Part shown: positions 7,981 through 24,225 of the stretch, piece after piece
Layout of the letters: every line of letters starts with the position of its first letter
How positions within the stretch are numbered: the first letter of the stretch is position 1
Source: Mycobacterium sp. GA-0227b
GTDB lineage: Bacteria; Actinomycetota; Actinomycetes; Mycobacteriales; Mycobacteriaceae
Reading direction: 5' to 3'
NCBI RefSeq assembly: GCF_001499855.1
Contig: NZ_LQIK01000031.1
Span: forward strand, 124,001 to 188,000
DNA length: 64,000 nucleotides
Notes under the pieces: model-generated
Seen by the model: only the letters and a program-made list of their open reading frames with translations
What the model was told of the DNA's origin: nothing
Databases searched by the model: none
Program-made: the position numbers and the translations under genes

Positions 7981-10170
7981 GTGGGCGTCGAGAACAAACC
8001 GACGTTCTGCCGGATCTGCGAGCCGCTGTGCGGCATGATCGCGACCGTCGAGGACGGCCGCCTCACCGCACTGCGCCCCGACAGGGACCATCCGCTCTCG
8101 GCGGGGTTCGCCTGCCAGAAGGGCATCGCGTTCAGCGAGGTCGTCAACGACCCCGACCGCGTCACCACCCCACTGCGACGGCGCCCCGACGGCGGCTTCG
8201 AAACAGTCAGTTGGGACGAGGCGATGTCCGACATCGCCACACGGCTCGGCGCCATCCACCGAACCCACGGCGCGGGAGCCATCGGCTGGTACTTCGGTAA
8301 CCCGGGCGCGTTCAGCTACTCGTACACGCTGAGCCTGACGACGCTGATGGCCGGGTTCGGGCTCGGCCTGCACGTGTTCACCGCCGGCTCGCAGGACGTG
8401 AACAACCGCTTCGTGGCCAGCCAGTTGCTCTACGGGTCGCCGCTGGCGCTGCCGGTGCCCGATGTGCTGCGCACGGACCTGCTCGTCGTCATCGGCGCGA
8501 ACCCGGTCATCTCGCACGGCAGCGTGCTGACCGTGCCCCGGATCAGGGACCGCATGCACGACATCGTGAAGCGTGGCGGCCGGGTGCTGGTGATCGACCC
8601 CCGCAAGACCGAAACCGCCGCCCAGTTCGAGTGGCTGGGCATCGTCCCCGACGGCGACGCCTATCTGCTGCTGTCGCTGCTGCACGTGATGTTCGCGGAG
8701 AACCTGGTCGACCGGCAACGACTCGCATCGCAGGCCGACGGCGGCGCCTGGCTGGAGCGACTGGCCCGGCCGTTCAGCCCCGAGGCGACCGAACCGCACA
8801 CCGGGATCGAACCCGAGACCGTCCGCTCGCTGGCCCGCGACCTGGCCCGCACCGAACGGGCCGCGGTGTACGGCAGGGTCGGCACCAGCACCGGGGAGAA
8901 CGGAACACTGACGACGTATCTGCTCGACGCCGTCAACCTGGTGGCCGGCAACCTCGACGTGCCCGGCGGCAGCATGTTCGGCCGGTTGGGCGTGCCCGGG
9001 GAGCGGTGGCTGAACAAGGCGGGCGGTGCGCTGTTGCGCGCCGTCTACTCCCGCAGGCGCTCGCGCATCGGCGGCTTCCCGTCCGTTCTGGGTTCGGAAC
9101 CCGCAGGCGTGATGGCCAAGGAGATCACCACGCCGGGCCGCGGCCAGGTCAGGGCGCTGTTCGTCGGGGCAGGCAATCCGGTGCTGTCGGTGCCCAACGG
9201 CGACGAATTGGAAAGTGCGCTGGAGTCGTTGGAGCTGATGGTCGGTATCGACCTCTACGTCAACGAGACGCTGGCGCACTGCGACTATGTGCTGCCCGCG
9301 ACGTCGATGTACGAGCGCGACGACTTCCCGCTGCCGTTCCAGACCCTGCAGCCCACACCGTTCCGGCAGGCCACCGAGGCCGTCGTCGCGCCGGTGGGGC
9401 AGGCGCGTGCCGAGTGGGAGATCATCGACGACCTCGCCGCCAGGATGTGGCGGTCGACGCCCGGGCTGGCGGCACTCGCCGGCATGCGGAAAGCGTTGTC
9501 CGTGTTCGGTGTTCGACTGAGTCCCCGCCTGCTCGTCGATGCGGTGATCCGGCTGGGTGAGGGCGGTGACCGGTTCGGCCTGCGCCGTGGGTTGAGCTTC
9601 ACCAAGCTCACCGGCCGCCATCCGCATGGCGCCGTGCTTGCCGACAATCTGCGCGACGGCGTGCTGCGCGACACCGTCGTGTACCGCGGCCGCCGGATCC
9701 GGTTGCGCCACGACGAGATCGCCGCCGAGGTGGACAAGCTGTCGCGGCGCAGCGTTCCCGACGGCTACCCGATGCGGCTGATCGGCATGCGCGAGGCGAG
9801 GTCGGAGAACTCCTGGCTGCACAACTCGCCGCTGCTGATGCGCGGCGAGCGCACCCATCAGGCGCGCATCCACGTCGACGATGCGGCCGCTGCGCACATC
9901 GTCGACGGCGACACGGTGCGGATCGCGTCGCCGCACGGCGAGATCGAGCTGCCGGTCGTCGTCACCAAGGACATCGTCTCCGGCGTGGTCGCGGTTCCGC
10001 ACGGCTGGGGGCACAGGGGCACCGCCGGTTGGCGGGTGGCCAATGACGCCGGCGGGGCCAACGTCAATCGGCTCATGTCGAGCGATCCGGCCGACATCGA
10101 GAGCTTGGCCGGCATGGCCCGGTTGACCGGTGTGCCGGTGCGTGTCGAACGCGCCGATACCCCTGCATGA
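7981..10170 (+). CDS. Molybdopterin-dependent oxidoreductase (DMSO reductase superfamily)
   Basis: 729-residue protein binding bis-molybdopterin guanine dinucleotide and one N-terminal [4Fe-4S] cluster, with likely ligands Cys10, Cys13, Cys17 and Cys45. The central fold includes LLVVIGANPVISHGS, FVGAGNPVLSVPNGDE and NETLAHCDYVLPATSMYERDD. The C-terminal cofactor domain has NSPLLMRGERTHQARIHVDDA. There is no twin-arginine signal, so it is probably cytoplasmic. At the place where formate dehydrogenases carry Sec or Cys I see TAGSQDVNNR, so formate or nitrate reductase activity cannot be assumed. GTG start, 9 nt after mkl, so probably co-transcribed. I do not recall a gene of this type beside mkl in M. 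tuberculosis. The substrate is unknown. Confidence 0.85.
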   Translation: MGVENKPTFCRICEPLCGMIATVEDGRLTALRPDRDHPLSAGFACQKGIAFSEVVNDPDRVTTPLRRRPDGGFETVSWDEAMSDIATRLGAIHRTHGAGAIGWYFGNPGAFSYSYTLSLTTLMAGFGLGLHVFTAGSQDVNNRFVASQLLYGSPLALPVPDVLRTDLLVVIGANPVISHGSVLTVPRIRDRMHDIVKRGGRVLVIDPRKTETAAQFEWLGIVPDGDAYLLLSLLHVMFAENLVDRQRLASQADGGAWLERLARPFSPEATEPHTGIEPETVRSLARDLARTERAAVYGRVGTSTGENGTLTTYLLDAVNLVAGNLDVPGGSMFGRLGVPGERWLNKAGGALLRAVYSRRRSRIGGFPSVLGSEPAGVMAKEITTPGRGQVRALFVGAGNPVLSVPNGDELESALESLELMVGIDLYVNETLAHCDYVLPATSMYERDDFPLPFQTLQPTPFRQATEAVVAPVGQARAEWEIIDDLAARMWRSTPGLAALAGMRKALSVFGVRLSPRLLVDAVIRLGEGGDRFGLRRGLSFTKLTGRHPHGAVLADNLRDGVLRDTVVYRGRRIRLRHDEIAAEVDKLSRRSVPDGYPMRLIGMREARSENSWLHNSPLLMRGERTHQARIHVDDAAAAHIVDGDTVRIASPHGEIELPVVVTKDIVSGVVAVPHGWGHRGTAGWRVANDAGGANVNRLMSSDPADIESLAGMARLTGVPVRVERADTPA

Positions 10171-10194
10171 GTTGAGCCTCGGCGAAACGCATTC

Positions 10195-10209
10195 CCGTAG
10201 CGACTACGG
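10195..10209. promoter_or_regulatory. Small inverted repeat upstream of exported lipase
   Basis: CCGTAG-CGA-CTACGG is a perfect 6-bp inverted repeat with a 3-nt centre. It lies in the 76-bp gap between the oxidoreductase stop and the lipase start. It could be an operator or a small hairpin. It is short enough that chance is possible. Confidence 0.35.
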
Positions 10210-10246
10210 ACGTTATCTTTCTCGCGTCGTCGAACAGGGAGAGGTC

Positions 10247-12154
10247 ATGGTCGACCGGTTGTTGGTGTGGTTGAGCGCCGGGGTGGTCACCGCCGGTATG
10301 ACGGCAGCGATGCTCGCGGGTACCGGCGTGGCGATCGCCGACGACGGTTCGTCGTCGGACGCCAGCGGTTCGAAGAGCTCCCAGTCGTCGAATTCGACTG
10401 ACAGCAAGAAGGATTCACCGAGTAGCGGCGCGACGGGTGCCGGCAGCTCCGACGACGGGACGGCCTCCGACGACAGGACGGACTCAGCCGAGGGGGCGGA
10501 CTCCGCCGACCCGAAGGACGAGGCGAAGGACACGAAGGACGACGCGACGGATTCCGACGACGCCGATGCAAAGGACCCCAAAGACGACGCGACGACCGAC
10601 GACCGGACCACCGAGGCGGGGACCACCGAGGAGAAGGGGACCACCGAGGAGAAGGGGACCACCGAGGAGGAGGTGACCATCGACGACGCGGCGACCGACG
10701 ACGACGTCGTCACCGCCGAAGATGACGTCGTCACAAAGGCCCGCTCCAACAGCGACCACACCACCAAGCAGACGAGCACTGCGGTCACGGCGAACGTCAC
10801 GGCCACGGCCACCACAGCGGCCGAGGACGCCACCGTCACACCCGAGGCCGAGAAGAAGCCCGTCATCGAAACGGAAATCGACAACGCGACCGTCCAGCCC
10901 GCCGTCGAGCAGACCACGACGATCGCCCTTGACAAGGTCGTCGAGAACATCGAAGAACCCGAAGTGCAGGCGGTGGCGTTCGCGTCGGCCCCTCTCGCGG
11001 CGACGGCCACCGCGACCGCGCCACAGCTGCCCGGCATCATCAGGGTGATCGGCACGATCGTGTTCGACCTCTACGCGATCGCCACCCGGATCTTCGGCGG
11101 CCCACCGATCCTCCCGCCGAACAGCACCGTCACCGTGCGCTCCTCGTCGCTGCGAATCGACTGCGCGTGCGAAGAAGGCGAAGGTCAAGAGGTACCCGCG
11201 GACTGGTACATCCCCAAGACCGAGGTCGGGAAGCCACCGCCGGACCGGCTGATCTATCTGCAGCACGGCTTCCTAGCGAGCGGCCCCTGGTACAGCCACA
11301 CCGCGGCGGCGCTGGCCGAGCAGACGAACAGCATCGTGGTGGCGCCGTCGATCACCTCGAACTTCTTCGCCGCCGATGCCTGCTGGCTCGGTGGCGCGCC
11401 GATGCACGAGGCGATGGCGGGACTGCTCGACGAGAACAACACGGCATTGGCGGACAGCGCGCAGGCGGCGGGCTACAACGGTCCCATCCCCGACCGCGTC
11501 GTGCTGATGGGCCACTCGCTGGGCGGCGGTGCGGTATCGGGCATGGCGGGCCACATGGTCGACGACGGAACCGTCGACAGGCTCGCCGGCGTCGTACTGC
11601 TCGACGGCGTCGCGCTGGGCGACCCGGCTCGGATGCCGGCATCGCTGAAGAAGGTTCCGCTCGACATCCCGATCTATCAGCTCGCGGCGCCGGTCTATAT
11701 GTGGAACAACTTCGGCGCCGGGCTCGACGCGCTGGTCGCGGCGCGGCCGGGCAAGTTCGTGGGCGTGACGCTGGTCAACGGCTCGCACGTCGACACCATG
11801 CGGGGCGGCAACCCGCTGATCCAGTTCGCCCAGGAGTTGGTCGCCGGGTTCTCGCAGCCCGAGAACGCCGCCGCGGCGCAGATGCTGATGGTCGGGTGGG
11901 TCAACGACATGTTCGCCGGCAACACCGAAACGGGCATCTACCTCGAGCTCGGCGAGCGGGCCAGCTTCGACACCCCGGCCGGCGAGGCCTCCGTGGTGGC
12001 GCTGCCCAACACGCTGACCAAGCCGTTCTGGCTGAACTTCCTGCAGCCGTTCATGTCGCTGGCCAACGGGTTCTTCACCTTCGACCCGGTGTGCGAGGGT
12101 GCATCAGTCGGCACTTCCGGCGTCGGAAACTGCAGTGACACGATCGCCGCGTGA
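10247..12154 (+). CDS. Exported alpha/beta-hydrolase (lipase-like) with long acidic disordered linker
   Basis: 635 residues. The N-terminal signal peptide (hydrophobic VWLSAGVVTAGMTAAMLAG, then ...VAIADD) is followed by about 190 residues of Ser/Asp/Glu/Thr/Lys-rich low complexity, then about 60 Thr/Ala/Val-rich residues. The alpha/beta-hydrolase domain occupies roughly 290-630, with oxyanion region LQHGFLASG, nucleophile GHSLGG (Ser424) and a probable His in NGSHVDTM. The disordered part includes tandem TTEEKG units (10607-10675). ATG 10247 has AGGGAGAGG upstream, and an upstream GTG in frame lacks a signal peptide. Probably a secreted or cell-wall esterase acting on lipids, with the acidic linker spanning the envelope; the localisation is inferred. 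It sits between the molybdoenzyme and rpoB. Confidence 0.8.
   Translation: MVDRLLVWLSAGVVTAGMTAAMLAGTGVAIADDGSSSDASGSKSSQSSNSTDSKKDSPSSGATGAGSSDDGTASDDRTDSAEGADSADPKDEAKDTKDDATDSDDADAKDPKDDATTDDRTTEAGTTEEKGTTEEKGTTEEEVTIDDAATDDDVVTAEDDVVTKARSNSDHTTKQTSTAVTANVTATATTAAEDATVTPEAEKKPVIETEIDNATVQPAVEQTTTIALDKVVENIEEPEVQAVAFASAPLAATATATAPQLPGIIRVIGTIVFDLYAIATRIFGGPPILPPNSTVTVRSSSLRIDCACEEGEGQEVPADWYIPKTEVGKPPPDRLIYLQHGFLASGPWYSHTAAALAEQTNSIVVAPSITSNFFAADACWLGGAPMHEAMAGLLDENNTALADSAQAAGYNGPIPDRVVLMGHSLGGGAVSGMAGHMVDDGTVDRLAGVVLLDGVALGDPARMPASLKKVPLDIPIYQLAAPVYMWNNFGAGLDALVAARPGKFVGVTLVNGSHVDTMRGGNPLIQFAQELVAGFSQPENAAAAQMLMVGWVNDMFAGNTETGIYLELGERASFDTPAGEASVVALPNTLTKPFWLNFLQPFMSLANGFFTFDPVCEGASVGTSGVGNCSDTIAA
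10607..10675 (+). repeat. In-frame tandem repeat in lipase linker
   Basis: Four units beginning ACCACCGAGG: one of 15 bp (10607-10621), two identical of 18 bp (10622-10639 and 10640-10657) and one diverged of 18 bp (10658-10675). They encode TTEAG, TTEEKG, TTEEKG and TTEEEV. This is a slippage-prone minisatellite that keeps the frame. Confidence 0.85.
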
Positions 12155-16058
<3,904 letters not shown>

Positions 16059-16060
16059 TT

Positions 16061-16075
16061 CACGGCTCAGCCGTG
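16061..16075 (+). other. Hairpin in the rpoB-rpoC intergenic region
   Basis: CACGGCT-C-AGCCGTG is a perfect 7-bp inverted repeat right after the rpoB stop. A/T-rich TAATAGTATTT and the rpoC Shine-Dalgarno GGGGAAAGGGAG follow. There is no U-tract, so it may be a processing or stability hairpin and not a terminator. Confidence 0.5.
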
Positions 16076-16095
16076 GTGCCTAATAGTATTTCTAG

Positions 16096-20076
<3,981 letters not shown>

Positions 20077-20083
20077 TCACGAG

Positions 20084-20112
20084 AAAGCCCCGGGTTCGCC
20101 CCGGGGCTTTTT
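20084..20112 (+). terminator. Strong intrinsic terminator after rpoC
   Basis: AAAGCCCCGGG (20084-20094) pairs perfectly with CCCGGGGCTTT (20100-20110) around TTCGC, and the run ends TTTTT. An 11-bp GC-rich stem with a U-tract is a textbook factor-independent terminator. Confidence 0.92.
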
Positions 20113-20123
20113 CGTGTCGCTTA

Positions 20124-20191
20124 CACAATGTCGTGCTGAGGGCGCCGTCGAGGATATATATGCACGGAAACGCTGTCAGGCCGACATTGTG
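20124..20191. promoter_or_regulatory. Widely spaced perfect 10-bp inverted repeat around an AT-rich core
   Basis: CACAATGTCG (20124-20133) and CGACATTGTG (20182-20191) are perfect inverted copies separated by 48 bp, which include GGATATATATGC. The pair lies between the rpoC terminator and the RibD-like gene (start 20239). It could be a pair of regulator half-sites around a promoter or a large stem-loop in RNA. Confidence 0.5.
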
Positions 20192-20238
20192 ATCGTGACC
20201 CGCGATGAGGTCCACCGTCCCGGGTGGTCTAACTAGGC

Positions 20239-20883
20239 GTGACCCAACTTCTCAAGGTTCAGAACTTCAACGTCTCGCGCGACGGATTCGGCGCGGGGGA
20301 GAACCAAAGCTTTGAGCGACCGTTCGGCCACGCCGATCCCGGTGACATGTTCGCGTGGGCGGGCGCGACGGCAAGCTGGCCCAACCGCACGGACCCGGGC
20401 GGTACCCGCGGGCTCGACGACTACCTGACGCGCGACTTCCACCACAACATCGGCGCGGAGATCATGGGCCGCAACAAGTTCGGCCCGCAGCGTGGCCCAT
20501 GGCGAGATCACGAATGGCTTGGCTGGTGGGGCGACGAGCCGCCGTTCCACACCCCGGTCTTCGTCATGACGCATCACGAACGGCCGTCGTTCACGCTGTC
20601 GGACACGACATTCCACTTCATCAATGCCGATCCGGCCACGGTTCTCGAGCGGGCGAAGGCGGCCGCCGGCGGCAAGGACGTCCGCCTGGGTGGCGGGGCC
20701 ACCACCATCCGGGAGTTCCTCGACGCGGGGCTCGTCGACACGCTGCACGTGGCCGTCTCACGGGTGGAACTCGGTTCGGGGTCGCGTCTCTGGGATTCGC
20801 CGGACGAACTCGACGACCGGTTTCACCACGAGGTCGTGCCCAGCCCCAGCGGCGTCACCCATCACCTGTTCTGGCGGCGCTGA
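20239..20883 (+). CDS. RibD C-terminal / dihydrofolate-reductase-like oxidoreductase
   Basis: 214-residue stand-alone reductase domain of the RibD-C/DHFR superfamily. The fold is recognised from the N-terminal strand KVQNFNVSRDGFGAG, the NADPH-side motif IMGRNKFGP, the middle VFVMTHHERPSF, and LGGGATTIREFLDAGLVDTLHVAVSRVELGSG, which is the usual glycine-rich nucleotide-binding stretch. Such proteins reduce pterin-like or unknown small substrates with NADPH; the physiological substrate is not known. GTG start with no clear ribosome-binding site, suggesting a short or absent leader. Monocistronic between the rpoC terminator and a lipoprotein gene. Confidence 0.82.
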   Translation: MTQLLKVQNFNVSRDGFGAGENQSFERPFGHADPGDMFAWAGATASWPNRTDPGGTRGLDDYLTRDFHHNIGAEIMGRNKFGPQRGPWRDHEWLGWWGDEPPFHTPVFVMTHHERPSFTLSDTTFHFINADPATVLERAKAAAGGKDVRLGGGATTIREFLDAGLVDTLHVAVSRVELGSGSRLWDSPDELDDRFHHEVVPSPSGVTHHLFWRR

Positions 20884-20968
20884 GCTCCGCTGCGTCTTCG
20901 CAGTAGACGGACGTTTGGTGTCGGTGCGATGCTTTACGTGCGCGCTTCGTCGTTACCAGGGGGCGAAC

Positions 20969-21376
20969 ATGATGCGACACGTCGCGATGATGCTCATGTC
21001 GATAGCGCTCGTCGGGGGTGTGGCTGCATGCGGTGGCGACGATTCGTCGGAGCCGGTGACGACAGGTGGCCAGGCCCCGACAGCCGAAACGGCGTACTCG
21101 CCGAGTCCAACCCCCGTTGCGCCGGCGGGCCCGGAGATCGTGATCACCGATTACGCCTTCGCCGTCCCGCCGTCGGTGAAGCCGGGTGAGCGGATCACCG
21201 TTGTCAACAAGGCCGACGGAGCCCACTCTGTTACAGCCGATCAGGGCAATCTGTTCGACATCCGGGTGTCCGGCGGGGGCGGCATTTCGACGTTGGTGGC
21301 GCCGGCCCAGCCCGGGAGCTACGCATTTCACTGCAAATACCACGCCAACATGGCGGCAACGCTGACGGTCCAGTAA
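20969..21376 (+). CDS. Cupredoxin-like lipoprotein (type 1 copper)
   Basis: 135 residues. The signal peptide carries a lipobox ending in Cys21 (VGGVAAC), so the protein is membrane-anchored outside the cytoplasm. After a Ser/Pro/Thr-rich linker (about 22-54) comes a plastocyanin/amicyanin-like domain. The candidate type 1 copper ligands His86 (AHSV), Cys122, His125 and Met128 (HCKYHANM) are all present. It probably carries electrons or binds copper in the cell envelope; the partner is unknown. ATG 20969 follows AGGGGGCG. The neighbours do not form an obvious operon with it. Confidence 0.85.
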   Translation: MMRHVAMMLMSIALVGGVAACGGDDSSEPVTTGGQAPTAETAYSPSPTPVAPAGPEIVITDYAFAVPPSVKPGERITVVNKADGAHSVTADQGNLFDIRVSGGGGISTLVAPAQPGSYAFHCKYHANMAATLTVQ

Positions 21377-21442
21377 CCAGTGAACGCCGCCGCGTGCGGG
21401 GGCTTTTACGTGCCGACTGTGAAACTGGCGACGGTTTCTGGC

Positions 21443-22075
21443 TCAGAACGTCGTCAGATTCACACGCGGCGTGTGTCGTCCCGATGCCGCGAGGAGCAGG
21501 TCGAGTGCGGGCGCGCGCACCTCGGGGCCGTCGCCGACAGAAAGGTCGAAATCCGTTGCACTGAGGCGTACCCGGGCGACGAGCTCCTTCGCGCCGCCGA
21601 ATTTCGCGGACATGCCGGCAAGGCAGTGCAACGATCTGGCCACCGCCTCCTGCGGATAGGCGCGGGTGAGTCCGAGCGGCCGGCGGATGTCCTCGCCGTG
21701 GAGGACCTCCTCGACGATGCGGGTGTCGAGCGGCGCGGGCGGAGTCGACGTCCGGGCCGCCACCGCGCGCAGTCGCTGCAACGTCTGCTGCGGCGTGGCG
21801 CCGCGCGCACGCTCGATGCCCTGCGCGTTCTGCCTGTCGAAGTCGAAGCGAGCCTTCGCCATCGCCACGATGAAGCCCAACCGCGTCGTCGTCGCCACGT
21901 CGACCATGTGAGCGGCCACGTCGTGCACGCTCCACCCGGCGCACAAGGAGGGCTGCGCCCACTGGGCGTCGTCGAGGCGTTCGAGGTCGGCGATCAGCGC
22001 TCGCCGCTCCGCATGAACCAGCGGCCACACATCGTTGGGCATGAAAGAGGGACCCGCCTCGCTGGCGAGACTCAT
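21443..22075 (-). CDS. TIGR03083/MDMPI-family (mycothiol-dependent maleylpyruvate isomerase-like) protein
   Basis: 210 residues of the DinB-like four-helix metalloenzyme superfamily. The conserved [16 protein letters not shown] provides two likely metal-binding histidines. Later come the [17 protein letters not shown] motif, with another His-Asp pair, and the C-terminal [18 protein letters not shown]. Members use mycothiol or act on unknown substrates. Faces the endonuclease IV gene head to head with a gap of only 32 bp. No specific substrate can be inferred. Confidence 0.8.
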   Translation of the reverse strand: MSLASEAGPSFMPNDVWPLVHAERRALIADLERLDDAQWAQPSLCAGWSVHDVAAHMVDVATTTRLGFIVAMAKARFDFDRQNAQGIERARGATPQQTLQRLRAVAARTSTPPAPLDTRIVEEVLHGEDIRRPLGLTRAYPQEAVARSLHCLAGMSAKFGGAKELVARVRLSATDFDLSVGDGPEVRAPALDLLLAASGRHTPRVNLTTF

Positions 22076-22107
22076 CGCTGTCGGCCGGCCCGCCTAGACT
22101 CGGCATC

Positions 22108-22860
22108 GTGCTTATCGGTTCGCATGTTCACGGAGACGACCCCCTGGCCGACGCCTCGGCGGACGGCGCCGACGTGGTGCAGTTCTTCCTCGGCAACCCG
22201 CAGAGCTGGAAGAAGCCCAAGCCGCGCGAGGACGCCGCCGTACTCAAGGCGTCGAGCATGCCGCTCTACGTGCACGCGCCGTACCTGATCAACGTCGCAT
22301 CGGCCAACAACCGGGTGCGTATCCCGTCGCGCAAGATCCTGCAGGACACCTGCGACGCGGCGGCCGATGTCGGCGCGACGGCGGTCATCGTGCATGGTGG
22401 CCACGCCGACGACAACGACTACGAAGCCGGCTTCGAGCGCTGGGTCAAAGCGCTCGACTACCTCGAAACCGACGTGCCCGTGTATCTGGAGAACACCGCG
22501 GGCGGCGACCACGCGATGGCCCGCCACTTCGACGTCATCGGCCGGTTGTGGGACCACATCGGCGACAAGGGCATCGGGTTCTGCCTGGACACCTGCCACG
22601 CCTGGGCCGCAGGCGAAGGGCTGATCGACGCCGTCGACCGCATCAAGGCGCTGACCGGGCGCATCGATCTGGTGCATTGCAACGACTCGCGCGACGCCGC
22701 CGGTTCCGGCGCCGACCGGCACGCCAACTTCGGTACCGGTCAGATCGACCCGCAGCTACTGGTGGCGGTCGTCAAAGCGGCCGACGCGCCGGTGATCTGC
22801 GAGACCTCGGACGAGGGCCGCAAGGACGACATCGCGTTCCTCCGCGAGCACTGTGGCTGA
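22108..22860 (+). CDS. nfo: Endonuclease IV (AP endonuclease)
   Basis: 250-residue zinc-dependent AP endonuclease that incises abasic sites and 3'-blocked ends in base excision repair. TIM-barrel strands carry the metal ligands seen in SHVHGDDPL (His6/His8 region), [54 protein letters not shown] and the final [11 protein letters not shown] 22108 follows a TAGACT -10 box by 7 nt, so the transcript is probably leaderless. Corresponds to Rv0670 (end), next to rpoBC as in M. tuberculosis. Confidence 0.93.
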   Translation: MLIGSHVHGDDPLADASADGADVVQFFLGNPQSWKKPKPREDAAVLKASSMPLYVHAPYLINVASANNRVRIPSRKILQDTCDAAADVGATAVIVHGGHADDNDYEAGFERWVKALDYLETDVPVYLENTAGGDHAMARHFDVIGRLWDHIGDKGIGFCLDTCHAWAAGEGLIDAVDRIKALTGRIDLVHCNDSRDAAGSGADRHANFGTGQIDPQLLVAVVKAADAPVICETSDEGRKDDIAFLREHCG

Positions 22861-23008
22861 CCGGGCTGGCTGACCGCCTGGTCGACCGGTCGCTTGAGCA
22901 CAGTGCCGTAACAAAAACGGCCTTCAAATTTTCGGTGGCGTGGCGGTTAACTAGGATCTTCGGCGGGAACAGGCGGTACTGATCGCCGACCGGCATCGAG
23001 AGGCTCTT

Positions 23009-24178
23009 GTGTCCGCCATTGACCAGCAGTCACTTGTGCTGACAGAAGCGACTGCCCCCGCTCCCAAGCGCCGTCGGTGGCTCCGGATCCTGCGCTGGGT
23101 CGCGATTGGAATCTGGGCCGCGGTCATCATCTATCGCACGGCAACCGACGGCTTCGCATTCAACCGCGAGTTGGTACTGCTCTACGTCTGTACGGGGTTG
23201 GCCGCCGCGAGCATCGGTCAAGGCCGCCGCATGTTGTACATCATTCGCGACTGGCTGCCGTTCGCGGTGGTGCTCATCGCCTACGACCTCAGCAGGGGCG
23301 CGGCGGACATGATCGGCCGGCCGACGTTGTGGGAGTGGCCCGTTGACGTGGACCGGTGGCTGTTCTTCGGGACGGTGCCGACCGTGTGGCTGCAGGAACA
23401 GCTGAAGCTTCCGCATCCGCCCTGGTGGGAAGTCGTCATCAGCTGCGTCTATATGTCGTTTTTCATCCTGCCCTACGTGGTGGCCGGCGTGCTGTGGCTG
23501 CGCGACCGCGAGGAATGGAAGGCTTTCGTCCGGTTGTTCGTCGGGCTGTCATTCGCCGGATTGGCGATCTACGCACTGCTTCCCGCCGCACCGCCATGGG
23601 CCGCCGCGCGCTGCACCCCGGCCGACATCGCCGACGGCCCGGCCAATCCCCGGTGCATGTTTCGGTCGGCCCGCGGCGTGCCCGACGGCGGTCTGCTCGG
23701 CGCCATGGATACCACGCGGGACGGCGCCAACGACTGGATCGAGCGGATCGTCGGACGGGGCTGGGGCAAGCTGAACCTCCACTCCGCCACTGCACTGCTC
23801 GACCAGGGGCAGGCCAGTGTCAACCTGGTCGCCGCCATTCCGTCGCTGCATGCCGCCATGACCGCCGCCGTCGCGATGTTCCTGTGGAGCCGGGTGCACC
23901 GGGGTTGGCGACCGCTGTTGGTGATCTACCCGCTGGTCATGGCTTTCACCTTGGTGTACACCGCCGAGCACTACGTCATCGACATTCTGCTGGGCTGGGC
24001 GTTGGCCGTGGCCATGATCGTCGCGCTCAACCGGTATCAGGCGTGGCGAGCCCGAAAACCCAACAAGACCAGTGAAGTCACGCAAGAGCAGGGCACCGGG
24101 GACGACAGCGGTTGCGCGGAGTCCCCCGACGAGCCGCGTGAGGAAACGGTCGTGCCCAGCGTGCGCGTCGGGGACTGA
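23009..24178 (+). CDS. PAP2-family membrane phosphatase / inositolphosphotransferase-like
   Basis: 389-residue polytopic protein with about six membrane segments between residues 25 and 345 and a charged C-terminal tail. PAP2 signature motifs are seen as AAIPSLHAAMTAAVAMFLW (C2, with the catalytic-type Ser-Leu-His) and EHYVIDILLGWALAVAM (C3, with His and Asp). This arrangement is that of AUR1/inositolphosphoryl-transferase-like proteins, so a lipid phosphate hydrolase or phosphotransferase is likely. GTG with GAGAGG upstream; a TAGGAT -10 lies at 22952-22957. Occupies the place of lpqP in the M. tuberculosis order. Confidence 0.82.
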   Translation: MSAIDQQSLVLTEATAPAPKRRRWLRILRWVAIGIWAAVIIYRTATDGFAFNRELVLLYVCTGLAAASIGQGRRMLYIIRDWLPFAVVLIAYDLSRGAADMIGRPTLWEWPVDVDRWLFFGTVPTVWLQEQLKLPHPPWWEVVISCVYMSFFILPYVVAGVLWLRDREEWKAFVRLFVGLSFAGLAIYALLPAAPPWAAARCTPADIADGPANPRCMFRSARGVPDGGLLGAMDTTRDGANDWIERIVGRGWGKLNLHSATALLDQGQASVNLVAAIPSLHAAMTAAVAMFLWSRVHRGWRPLLVIYPLVMAFTLVYTAEHYVIDILLGWALAVAMIVALNRYQAWRARKPNKTSEVTQEQGTGDDSGCAESPDEPREETVVPSVRVGD

Positions 24179-24190
24179 CTGTTACGAGTA

Positions 24191-24218
24191 TTGTGCGACT
24201 GTAGGGAAAGTGTAATAT
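24191..24218 (+). promoter_or_regulatory. Promoter of fadE8 (leaderless)
   Basis: TTGTGC (24191-24196), 16 bp, TAATAT (24213-24218). The ATG of fadE8 at 24226 is 7 nt after the -10, so the transcript likely starts at or next to the A of the start codon. No Shine-Dalgarno is present, which agrees with a leaderless mRNA. Confidence 0.65.
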
Positions 24219-24225
24219 CGACGTC

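Noticed and set aside
6229-10014. Very long open frame on the minus strand (about 1260 codons) opposite rplL, mkl and the molybdoenzyme
   Set aside because: Composition is the usual Arg/His/Gln-rich mirror of high-GC coding DNA; the opposite strand encodes recognisable proteins throughout, so this is a shadow.
7981-10170. Selenoprotein (in-frame TGA) in the molybdoenzyme
   Set aside because: The frame has no internal TGA from start to stop, and no Sec position is present.
10607-10675. Possible CRISPR-like array
   Set aside because: Units are 15-18 bp, directly adjacent without spacers and in frame within a gene; this is a coding minisatellite.
10484-11266. Antisense frame rich in Gly/Leu/Val opposite the lipase linker
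   Set aside because: Reflects the repetitive Asp/Glu/Lys codons of the linker on the other strand.
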